DNA of 50,369 nt, from assembly GCA_030655315.1 (NCBI GenBank), contig JAURVT010000056.1, positions 1 through 50,369 on the forward strand, in the 5' to 3' direction. The notes under the pieces were generated by a model. It was not told where the DNA came from. It saw nothing but the letters and a program-made list of their open reading frames with translations, and did not search any database. Of the stretch, positions 42,088 through 50,369 are shown in pieces. How positions within the stretch are numbered: the stretch's first letter is position 1; every line of letters begins with the position of its first letter. The stretch comes from Nocardioidaceae bacterium (GTDB lineage: Bacteria > Actinomycetota > Actinomycetes > Propionibacteriales > Nocardioidaceae). Both the position numbers and the translations under genes were made by a program.

Positions 42088-43641
42088 TCAGAGGAGGTCG
42101 CGGAGCTCCTTGGGCAGCTCGAAGTCGGGATCGGCCTTGCCGCCCTGCTGGCCGAAGCCGAACGCACCCGCGCCGTCGTCCTGGGGCTTGGAGCCTGACG
42201 CCTTGGCCTCGGCCGCCCGCTTGGCGGGGTTGCCGGAGCCGCGCTTGACCTTGGTCTTCTTCGCGACCTGCCTGCCCTTGCCCTTGCCGCCCGCACCGGG
42301 CATCCCGGGCATGCCCGGCATCCCCGGCATGCCACCGCCGCGCGCCATCTGCTGCATCATCTTGCGGGCCTCGAAGAACCGGTCGACGAGCTGGTTGACG
42401 TCGCTGACCTGGGTGCCCGAGCCCTTGGCGATGCGTGAGCGACGGGAGCCGTCGATCGCCTTGGGGTTGTCGCGCTCGAACGGCGTCATCGAGGAGATGA
42501 TCGCCTGGATGCGGTCGATCTCGCGCTCGTCGAAGCCGGCGAGCTGCTCCTTGAACTGCCCCATCCCGGGCAGCATCCCCATGATCTTGGAGAGCGAGCC
42601 CATCTTGCGGACGGCCTGCATCTGCTCCATGAAGTCGGTGAGCGTGAAGTCGCCGCTCTTGCCCGCGAGCTTCTGCGCCGCCTTCTCGGCCTGGTCCTTG
42701 TCGAAGACCTCCTCGGCCCGCTCCATCATCGTCTGGAGGTCGCCGAGGTCGAGGATCCGGCCGGCCATCCGGTCGGGGTGGAACAGGTCGAAGTCAGTCA
42801 GCTTCTCGCCGTGCGAGCTGAACATCACCGGTCGACCGGTGACCTGCGCGATCGAGAGCGCCGCGCCGCCGCGGGCGTCGCCGTCGAGCTTGGAGAGCAC
42901 CACGCCGGTGAAGCCGACGCCGTCGAGGAAGGCCTGCGCGGTCTGCACCGCGTCCTGGCCGATCATCGCGTCGATGACGAAGAGCGTCTCGTCGGGCTGC
43001 ACGGCGTCGCGGATGTCGGCGGCCTGCTGCATCAGCTCGGCGTCGATGCCGAGGCGTCCGGCGGTGTCGACCACCACGACGTCGTGGAGCGTGCGGCGGG
43101 CCTCGACGATGGCGTCCTTGGCCACCTGGACGGGGTCGCCGACGCCGTTGCCGGGCTGGGGCGCGTAGACCGTGACGCCGGCCTGACCGCCCACGACCTG
43201 CAGCTGGGTGACGGCGTTGGGGCGCTGGAGGTCGGCGGCGACGAGCATGGGCGACATGCCCTGCTTCTTCAGCCAGAGGCCGAGCTTGCCCGCGAGCGTC
43301 GTCTTGCCGGCGCCCTGGAGGCCGGCGAGCATGATGACCGTGGGGGCCGTCTTGGCGTACCGGATCCGACGGGTCTCGCCGCCGAGGATCGTCACCAGCT
43401 CGTCGTTGACGATGCTGAGCACCTGCTGCGCCGGGTTGACCGACTGCGTGACCTCCGGGCCGCGGGCCCGCTCCTTCACGCCGGCCACGAAGGTCTTCAC
43501 CACGGGCAGCGCGACGTCGGCCTCGAGCAGCGCGATGCGGATCTCGCGCGCCGTGGCGTCGATGTCGGCCTCGGAGAGGCGTCCCTTGCCCCGGAGGTTC
43601 TTGAAGGTGCCCTGGAGCCGGTCCTGCAGTGTGTCGAACAA
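42088..43641 (-). CDS. ffh: Signal recognition particle protein Ffh
   Basis: The GTPase of SRP, binding signal sequences and 4.5S RNA. The protein has 517 residues. N domain (FDTLQDRLQGTFKNLRGKG), G domain with GLQGAGKTTLAGKLG, VVVDTAGRLG and SKLDGDARGG, and a methionine-rich M domain (GSLSKIMGMLPGMGQF, ARKMMQQMARGGG). It ends with four GMP repeats and a basic/acidic tail. The start is TTG at 43641, preceded by GAGGAG at good spacing, which is stronger than any alternative. Its receptor FtsY is encoded 4.5 kb away. Confidence 0.96.
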   Translation of the reverse strand: MFDTLQDRLQGTFKNLRGKGRLSEADIDATAREIRIALLEADVALPVVKTFVAGVKERARGPEVTQSVNPAQQVLSIVNDELVTILGGETRRIRYAKTAPTVIMLAGLQGAGKTTLAGKLGLWLKKQGMSPMLVAADLQRPNAVTQLQVVGGQAGVTVYAPQPGNGVGDPVQVAKDAIVEARRTLHDVVVVDTAGRLGIDAELMQQAADIRDAVQPDETLFVIDAMIGQDAVQTAQAFLDGVGFTGVVLSKLDGDARGGAALSIAQVTGRPVMFSSHGEKLTDFDLFHPDRMAGRILDLGDLQTMMERAEEVFDKDQAEKAAQKLAGKSGDFTLTDFMEQMQAVRKMGSLSKIMGMLPGMGQFKEQLAGFDEREIDRIQAIISSMTPFERDNPKAIDGSRRSRIAKGSGTQVSDVNQLVDRFFEARKMMQQMARGGGMPGMPGMPGMPGAGGKGKGRQVAKKTKVKRGSGNPAKRAAEAKASGSKPQDDGAGAFGFGQQGGKADPDFELPKELRDLL

Positions 43642-43696
43642 CGATTCTCCTCGTGGTTCGCGCCCGGTGCGGACGCGTCGCACCAGCCTAACGGGA

Positions 43697-43746
43697 GAGT
43701 TGTCGGTGCCTCAGGGGCCCAGGGGCCGGTGAGGCACCGACAACTC
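43697..43746. terminator. Strong hairpin after glnD
   Basis: A perfect 17-bp stem, GAGTTGTCGGTGCCTCA (43697-43713) with its complement at 43730-43746, around a 16-base GC loop. It lies 12 bp after the glnD stop and 56 bp before ffh, and so separates the two transcripts. The core TGTCGGTGC is shared with the hairpin at 37666. Confidence 0.85.
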
Positions 43747-43757
43747 CCGGGGGGCGG

Positions 43758-46037
43758 TCAGGCGAGGGCGTCGAGGACGTGGCGGCGGAGCTCCTCGGCG
43801 ACGCCGGGCAGCATGACGCCGCCGTCCGCGTCGACGACGTAGAAGACGTCGCGCGCCTCGGGCCCGAAGGTCGACAGGTGGGCCGAGCGGATCTCGGCGT
43901 GCCGCTGGGTGATCGCGCGGCACACCGCCCACACCAGGCCTCGACGGTCGCGCGCCCGCACCTCGAGCACCGTCGCGGTGCGCGACGACGTCTCGACCAG
44001 CGTCACGACGGGCGCGGCGCTGTCCTCGACGGCCCGCCCGCCGAGCCGCTCGTCGAGGTCGATGGTCCCGTCGAGCACCCGGCGCAGGCGCAGCTTGAGC
44101 CGCGCGACGTCGACGTCGGCGGTCGGCGTCTCCCACGTGGTGCGGGCGACGCCGTCCTGCGACCAGACCCGCGCGGACAGCACCGGCATCCCGGCCAGGG
44201 CGATGCCCGCAGCCAGGTCGGCCATCAGGCCGACGCGGTCACGGGCCGCGATCCGCACGAGGGACCCGTCGCGGTGCGGCTCGGTGCTGACCGCGAACCC
44301 GTCGCCCTCGAGGTCGCGCGGCTGCACCGGCGTCTCCTCGGACCAGCCGTCGTAGGCCTCGGGATCGTCGATGGGGGCGCCCGTCTCGAGCACCTCGCGG
44401 ACCTTGGCCACGAGCCCCTTGACGAGCCCGGCGCGCCACGTGGACCAGGCGGCGGCGCTGGTCGCCCGCGCGTCGGACTCGGTGAGGGCGGCCAGCAGGC
44501 CGAGCGTCTCGACGTCGCCCACCACCTCCGCGACGCCGGCCGACGTGCCGGGGTCCTCGATGTCGCGCCGCGTGGCGACGTTGGGCAGCAGCAGGTGCCA
44601 GCGCACCAGGTGGGCGACGCGGTCGGCGTCGGCGGCGTCGAAGCCCCAGCGGAGCGCGATCGCGCGCGCGAGCGGCTCGCCCACCTCGCTGTGGTCGCCC
44701 GGGCGCCCCTTGCCGATGTCGTGCACGAGGGCCGAGACGAGCAGCAGGTCGGGCCGGGCCACCGAGCGCAGCAGGGCGGTGGCGTTGACGCACGTCTCGA
44801 GGCTGTGCCGGTCGATGGTGAACCGGTGCACCGGGGACGACGACCCGCGCAGCCGGATCGAGTCCCACTCGGGGATCCAGCGCTCGACCACGCCGGCGAT
44901 GTCGAGCTCCTCCCAGACGCGCACCAGCCCCGGTCCGGTGCCCAGCAGGTCCACCAGGTGCCGGCGCATCTCGGGCGACCACGGCTCGGGCTCGACGGCG
45001 CCGGTGCGTCCGAGCCGGTCGGCCGACGACGACGAGAGCGGCAGGCGGGCCTCGGCGGCGGCCGCCGCCGCCCGGACGGCCAGGCCCGGGTCCCGCGACG
45101 GGTCGGCCCCGCGGTCGAGCACGATCTCGTCGCCGAGCCGCGCCACGCCGGCGGTGACGACCTCGAGCCTGATCGGCCGTCGGGCGCGGCCGCCCTCGGA
45201 GACGACCTGGTCCACCTGGCGCCACGCCAGGCCGGCGAGGTGCGCGGTGCGTCGCCCGAGGTCACGGACGTGGAGGTCCAGCTCCTCGGGGTCGCGACCG
45301 AGGAGCCGCGCCACCTCGGGGACGAGGTCGGGGCTGAAGCGGTCGGACCGACGGCCCGACGCCTGGTGCAGGGCGTCGCGCACGTCCAGCAGCTGTCCGC
45401 GCATCGTCTCCACCTCGGCATGGCGGATGTCGACGAGCCAGGTGGCGACGAGCGCGCGCATCACGACGCCGTCGCGCAGGCCGCCACCTGACTCCTTGAG
45501 GTCGGGGACGGCCGCGTGGGCGAGCCACCCGGCCCGCTCGACCCGGTCCCGGCTGGCCTGGCGGAGCTCGGGGAGCCGGCGCCGGGCCGTGCGGCGCCAC
45601 TGCGCCAGCACCCGTGACCGCACGGCGAGCACGAGCGAGGAGTCGCCCGCGACCGCTCGGGCGTCGAGCATCCCCGTGGCCGCCCGGTGGTCGTCCTCGG
45701 CGGCGGCGAGCATCTCGTCGGAGCTGCGGACGGCGTGGTCGAGCGCGACGCCGTCGTCCCACAGCGGGTACCAGATCGCCTGGGCCACCTCGGCCACGCG
45801 CTCGGCCGGGAGCCGCCCGTCGTGCACGAGCACGACGTCGAGGTCGCTGGCCGGTGACAGCTCGGCGCGTCCGTAGCCGCCGACGGCCACCAGGGCGAGC
45901 CCGCTGCCGGAGCCCTGCTCGGACTGCTCGGGGGCGGAGACGGCGAAGAGCCGGCGGAGACGCTCGTCCGCTTCCGTGGCTCGGAAGCGGCGGCGCCCCG
46001 CCAGCTCTTCGTCAGTCCTGATGTCGTGGTCCGGCAT
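43758..46037 (-). CDS. glnD: PII nucleotidyltransferase/hydrolase GlnD
   Basis: Modifies and demodifies PII according to glutamine level; in actinobacteria the modification is adenylylation. The protein has 759 residues: a nucleotidyltransferase motif GGYGRAELSPASDLD (53-67) with the paired Asp, the HD hydrolase domain (LLLVSALVHDIGKG, then WHLLLP), and two C-terminal ACT domains (RIAARDRVGLMADLAAGIAL and EVRARDRRGLVWAVCRAI). It starts at ATG 46037, seven bases after TACGGT. The 21-bp gap to glnB leaves both read-through and its own promoter possible. Confidence 0.95.
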   Translation of the reverse strand: MPDHDIRTDEELAGRRRFRATEADERLRRLFAVSAPEQSEQGSGSGLALVAVGGYGRAELSPASDLDVVLVHDGRLPAERVAEVAQAIWYPLWDDGVALDHAVRSSDEMLAAAEDDHRAATGMLDARAVAGDSSLVLAVRSRVLAQWRRTARRRLPELRQASRDRVERAGWLAHAAVPDLKESGGGLRDGVVMRALVATWLVDIRHAEVETMRGQLLDVRDALHQASGRRSDRFSPDLVPEVARLLGRDPEELDLHVRDLGRRTAHLAGLAWRQVDQVVSEGGRARRPIRLEVVTAGVARLGDEIVLDRGADPSRDPGLAVRAAAAAAEARLPLSSSSADRLGRTGAVEPEPWSPEMRRHLVDLLGTGPGLVRVWEELDIAGVVERWIPEWDSIRLRGSSSPVHRFTIDRHSLETCVNATALLRSVARPDLLLVSALVHDIGKGRPGDHSEVGEPLARAIALRWGFDAADADRVAHLVRWHLLLPNVATRRDIEDPGTSAGVAEVVGDVETLGLLAALTESDARATSAAAWSTWRAGLVKGLVAKVREVLETGAPIDDPEAYDGWSEETPVQPRDLEGDGFAVSTEPHRDGSLVRIAARDRVGLMADLAAGIALAGMPVLSARVWSQDGVARTTWETPTADVDVARLKLRLRRVLDGTIDLDERLGGRAVEDSAAPVVTLVETSSRTATVLEVRARDRRGLVWAVCRAITQRHAEIRSAHLSTFGPEARDVFYVVDADGGVMLPGVAEELRRHVLDALA

Positions 46038-46044
46038 GGCCAGA

Positions 46045-46050
46045 ACCGTA
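46045..46050 (-). promoter_or_regulatory. -10 box of a leaderless promoter for glnD
   Basis: TACGGT on the minus strand, seven bases before the ATG at 46037. It overlaps the space just after the glnB stop. Confidence 0.45.
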
Positions 46051-46058
46051 GGCGAGAC

Positions 46059-47719
<1,661 letters not shown>

Positions 47720-47846
47720 CGAAGGGGTCTCCCTGGTCGAACCTGATGTCACGCCGTCGCTGCGCGCAGACGACCCTGTCCGCACCGGACCGGCGTCCGA
47801 TGGCCCCCACAGTGGTCGCACCGCATTACCAGGTCGACTCTCCGAT

Positions 47847-47882
47847 GTTTCGTCCGTGTAACGCTTCTGGACCTTTGGTTAC
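47847..47882 (-). promoter_or_regulatory. GlnR-like binding site upstream of amtB
   Basis: The minus strand carries GTTAC-N6-GAAAC (47862-47847), an exact match to the a/b half of the actinobacterial GlnR box, with a further GTAAC starting 20 bp upstream (47882-47878). It lies 128 bp before the amtB start. This agrees with known GlnR control of amtB-glnK-glnD in Streptomyces. Confidence 0.65.
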
Positions 47883-47975
47883 CTCCGGATGTCGTGGGCG
47901 CCCGGTCTCGCGCAGACGGACGGGAGGGCCCGTCACCACGGCCGACCCGCTCCGACTCCCCGCCCGCACGTCGAC

Positions 47976-47995
47976 GCCGGACCACACGGTCCGGC
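47976..47995 (-). terminator. Terminator hairpin after ftsY
   Basis: GCCGGACC-ACAC-GGTCCGGC, a perfect 8-bp stem with a 4-base loop, 16 bp after the ftsY stop. The rest of the 292-bp gap to amtB holds only the GlnR-like box. Confidence 0.7.
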
Positions 47996-48011
47996 CCGGC
48001 GAGTCGCGTCG

Positions 48012-49184
48012 CTACTCCCCCAGCAGCGCGTCGACGAAGTCCTCGGGGACGAACGGCGCGAGGTCGTCGGCGCCCTCGCCGAGGCCCACGAGCTTGACCG
48101 GGACGCCGAGCTCGCGCTGGACGGCGATGACGATGCCGCCCTTGGCGGTGCCGTCGAGCTTGGTCAGCACGATGCCGGTGACGTCGACGACCTCGGAGAA
48201 CACACGGGCCTGGGTGAGGCCGTTCTGGCCGGTGGTGGCGTCGATGACCAGCAGCACCTCGGTGACCGGGGCCTGCTTCTCGACGACGCGCTTGACCTTG
48301 CCGAGCTCGTCCATCAGCCCGGACTTGGTGTGCAGTCGGCCGGCGGTGTCCACGATGACGGTGTCGACGCCCTCCTCGCGCCCACGCTTGACGGCCTCGA
48401 ACCCGACGCTCGCCGGGTCGCCGCCCTCGGGGCCGCGGACGGTGTCGGCGCCGACGCGCTCGCCCCACGTCTGCAGCTGGTCGGCCGCGGCGGCGCGGAA
48501 CGTGTCGGCCGCGCCGAGCAGCACCCGGCGGTCCTCCGAGACGAGCACGCGCGCGATGCGTCCCACGGTCGTGGTCTTGCCGGTGCCGTTGACGCCGACC
48601 ACCAGGACGACGCCGGGGACGCCGTCGGCGCCGGTCGAGCCGAGCTCGCGGTCCATCGACGGGTCGACGGTCGCCACCAGCTCCTCGCGCAGCACCGCAC
48701 GCGCCCGGACGGGGTCCTCGACACCCTCGACGCGCAGACGGGTGCGCAGCCGCTCCACCAGCTCCTGGGTGGCCGCGACGCCGACGTCGGCACCGATCAG
48801 GGTGTCCTCGATCTCCTCCCAGGTGTCGTCGTCGAGGCGGTCCCGGCCGATCAGGGCCATCAGTCCCCGGCCGAGGGTGCCCTGGGATCGCGACAGGCGC
48901 TCGCGCAGCCGTTGCAGCCGTCCGGCGGCCGGCTCGGGACGATCGAGCGTGGTGGTCGGTGCGGCGGGCTCCGGCTCCTCGGGCTCGGGGAGCACGGGCT
49001 CGACCGTCTCGGGCTCGCGCTGGTCCTGCTCGGGGTGGGTGATCGCGTCGCGCGTCAGCTCGTCGGCCTCGGCGGGCGGCGGGAGCGCCCGGTCGCTGCG
49101 CCGGGACACGAGGAGGGCGAGCCCGCCTCCGAGGACGACGACCGCGGCGGCGATCGCGAGGACGAGGATCAGGGTGTCGGACAC
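48012..49184 (-). CDS. ftsY: SRP receptor FtsY
   Basis: Membrane docking GTPase for Ffh. With the GTG at 49184 it has 390 residues: an N-terminal transmembrane anchor (TLILVLAIAAAVVVLGGGLALLV), a Pro/Glu-rich acidic linker to about 90, the N domain (LRERLSRSQGTLGRGL), and the G domain with GVNGTGKTTTVGRIA, IVDTAGRLHTKSGLM and TKLDGTAKGG. A GTG three codons earlier (49193) is also possible. I prefer 49184 because TAGGGT lies seven bases before it, the leaderless spacing seen in other genes here. Confidence 0.93.
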   Translation of the reverse strand: MSDTLILVLAIAAAVVVLGGGLALLVSRRSDRALPPPAEADELTRDAITHPEQDQREPETVEPVLPEPEEPEPAAPTTTLDRPEPAAGRLQRLRERLSRSQGTLGRGLMALIGRDRLDDDTWEEIEDTLIGADVGVAATQELVERLRTRLRVEGVEDPVRARAVLREELVATVDPSMDRELGSTGADGVPGVVLVVGVNGTGKTTTVGRIARVLVSEDRRVLLGAADTFRAAAADQLQTWGERVGADTVRGPEGGDPASVGFEAVKRGREEGVDTVIVDTAGRLHTKSGLMDELGKVKRVVEKQAPVTEVLLVIDATTGQNGLTQARVFSEVVDVTGIVLTKLDGTAKGGIVIAVQRELGVPVKLVGLGEGADDLAPFVPEDFVDALLGE

Positions 49185-49190
49185 GGCGTC

Positions 49191-49196
49191 CACCCT
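49191..49196 (-). promoter_or_regulatory. -10 box of a leaderless promoter for ftsY
   Basis: TAGGGT on the minus strand, seven bases before the GTG at 49184. The four-unit 22-bp array begins 10 bp upstream, so the -35 position falls inside it. Confidence 0.45.
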
Positions 49197-49205
49197 ATGC
49201 GTGCC

Positions 49206-49298
49206 CCCGTCCGTCAGTTCCGCTGGTGCGGTCCGGCACTTCCGCCGGTCGACAGCCTGCGGAACTGCCGGACGGCACCTGCCGAACCGCCGGATCGC
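49206..49298. repeat. Mirror-symmetric array of four 22-bp units (second family member)
   Basis: Two units on the minus strand (49206-49227, 49228-49249), a 5-bp spacer, and two on the plus strand (49255-49276, 49277-49298). All keep the GAA and CGGA core of the array at 13764-13899. It overlaps the last 85 bases of the cydC reading frame and ends just upstream of the ftsY promoter. Confidence 0.88.
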
Positions 49299-50369
49299 GG
49301 GGAGGGGTGGCGGGCGAGGTCGAGGACGGCGTCGGCGTGCCGGAGCCAGCCGCGCTGGTGGGTGACGACGACGAGCGACCGCTCGGGCGCCAGGGCCAGG
49401 AGGTCGCGGACGAGCAGCTCGCCGGCGGCCTCGTCGAGGTGCTCGGTGGGCTCGTCGAGCACGAGCACCGGACGGTCGGCGAGCAGCATCCGGGCCAGGC
49501 CCAGACGCTGTCGCTCGCCGCCCGAGAGCCGTCCGCCGTGCTCGCCGACGGGGGTGTCGAGGCCCCGGGGCAGCGTGCGGACGAGCTCGCCGAGCCCGGC
49601 CCGTGCCAGCGCCGACCGGAGGTCGTCGTCGGTGGCGTCCGGCCGGGCGACGCGGAGGTTCTCGCGCACCGTGGTGTCGAAGACGTGCTCGTCCTGGCCG
49701 AGCAGGCCCACGTGACGACGCACCTCGTCCCCGCCGAGGTCGGCGTAGGCGACGCCGCCCAGGTCGACCGCCCCCTCGCGAGCCGGCAGCAGCCCGAGCA
49801 GCACGTGGGCGAGGGTGCTCTTGCCGCAGCCGCTCGGGCCCACGACCACCACCACCGACCCGGTCGGCACGTCGAGGTCGACGTCGCGCAGCACGTCGGG
49901 GCCACCGGGCCAGCCCGCGCGCAGGCCGCGCACCGAGAGCGCGGTGCCACCCGGGGTGGTCCCGGGAGCGCCGTGGCCCGCACCGGGATCGGGGCCGTCC
50001 TCGGTGAGCGCGCGGAGCCGGGCGACCGACGCGCGGGTGCGGATCTCGTCCTGCGCCGTGGCCGGCAGCGCCTCCAGCAGCTCGGCGAGCACCAGGGGCG
50101 CGAGCACGACGACGGCCAGCAGCACCGCCCGCAGGGACCCCTCGGCCACGGCGGCCGTGCCCAGCCAGAGCAGGCTGCAGAGCGCCACGCCGAGCACGAC
50201 GCGCACCAGCGCCGCCCCGAGACCGTCGAGCCAGGCCGAGCGACGGGCCGCCGCGCGGAGCCGGTCGCCGGTGCCGCGCATCGGGGCGAGGACGATGTCG
50301 CGGGCGTCGTGCGCGGCGAGCTCGGGGGCGGCCCGGACGGCCTGGGTCGCGACCGCGGCGAGGTCGCCG
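49214..50369 (-). CDS. cydC: Thiol reductant ABC exporter subunit CydC (N-terminal part outside window)
   Basis: The 3' part of an ABC exporter half-transporter; the frame is open to the window edge, giving about 384 residues. The visible part holds the last membrane helices (SAWLDGLGAALVRVVLGVAL, GSLRAVLLAVVVLAPLVLAE) and the ATPase domain with Walker A GPSGCGKST, signature LSGGERQ, Walker B VLDEPTEHLD and H-loop VTHQ. The divergent membrane domain with AHDARD and VLAELLEALPATAQD favours CydC, which with CydD exports cysteine/glutathione for cytochrome bd assembly; a generic exporter is the alternative. The last 28 codons are encoded by the 22-bp repeat array and read as a Gly/Ser/Arg tail. 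Confidence 0.8.
   Translation of the reverse strand, partial: GDLAAVATQAVRAAPELAAHDARDIVLAPMRGTGDRLRAAARRSAWLDGLGAALVRVVLGVALCSLLWLGTAAVAEGSLRAVLLAVVVLAPLVLAELLEALPATAQDEIRTRASVARLRALTEDGPDPGAGHGAPGTTPGGTALSVRGLRAGWPGGPDVLRDVDLDVPTGSVVVVVGPSGCGKSTLAHVLLGLLPAREGAVDLGGVAYADLGGDEVRRHVGLLGQDEHVFDTTVRENLRVARPDATDDDLRSALARAGLGELVRTLPRGLDTPVGEHGGRLSGGERQRLGLARMLLADRPVLVLDEPTEHLDEAAGELLVRDLLALAPERSLVVVTHQRGWLRHADAVLDLARHPSPRSGGSAGAVRQFRRLSTGGSAGPHQRN

Noticed and set aside
42290-42345. GMP tandem repeat in Ffh as a novel element
   Set aside because: Met/Gly/Pro-rich repeats in the M-domain tail are common in actinobacterial Ffh and fit signal-sequence and RNA binding.

Overview
The window is about 50 kb of very GC-rich chromosome. 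Gene content and order fit a high-GC actinomycete, most likely a Nocardioides-like member of the Propionibacteriales; this is inferred from gene neighbourhoods, not from a database search. Supporting signs are frequent GTG and TTG starts, chains of 4-base start/stop overlaps, at least eight genes whose start codon follows a TANNNT -10 box by only 6-7 bases (leaderless pattern), an EF-P with a KPGKGP loop, and a GlnR-like box before amtB. No tRNA, rRNA, IS element, prophage or CRISPR array was seen. The window is mostly core chromosome.

Layout. (1) 1-12.3 kb, all minus strand: a truncated efp, a secreted unknown protein, a SIMPL protein, then a tightly coupled run read from 12.3 kb downward: two small envelope proteins, alaS, ruvX, mltG, aroE, an A24 prepilin peptidase, aroC, aroK, aroB, aroQ. 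It joins shikimate-to-chorismate synthesis to alanyl-tRNA charging and cell-wall cleavage. (2) 12.4-20.0 kb: rarA, a mirror-symmetric array of 22-bp repeats, and a peptide ABC importer in the unusual transcription order dppC-dppA-dppB-dppD-dppF, with hairpins flanking dppA. (3) 20.1-24.0 kb: a metallo-hydrolase, hisS and aspS operon. (4) 24.0-27.1 kb: two tandem secreted CHAP-like proteins divergent from a DUF349 gene. (5) 27.2-33.0 kb: rpsP-khpA-rimM-trmD-rplS-lepB-lepB-rnhB-DUF2469. Here trmD carries a C-terminal acetyltransferase domain, and rpsP and rplS have structured leaders. (6) 33.1-42.0 kb, more accessory: HIT protein, heterodimeric ABC exporter, YiaA-like membrane protein, gluconate permease/kinase/repressor, and an AraC regulator divergent from a DUF1772 membrane protein. 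(7) 42.1-50.4 kb: ffh, glnD, glnB/glnK, amtB (nitrogen sensing and ammonium uptake), ftsY, and the 3' part of cydC.

Functional links. Ffh and FtsY (SRP targeting) lie with two signal peptidases, rpsP/rplS and tRNA/ribosome maturation genes, forming a translation-secretion block. AmtB-PII-GlnD is a complete nitrogen-sensing cassette. The gnt genes form a self-contained gluconate-use unit.

The best candidate for something undescribed is the family of 22-bp units arranged head-to-head as a mirror array: six units at 13764-13899 and four at 49206-49298. The second array encodes the C-terminal tail of CydC. Other items worth follow-up are the TrmD-GNAT fusion, the rplS and rpsP leader structures, and a 21-bp-spaced direct repeat between araC and the DUF1772 gene. 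No intergenic stretch exceeds 300 bp; the longest (47720-48011) holds the ftsY terminator and the GlnR-like box.
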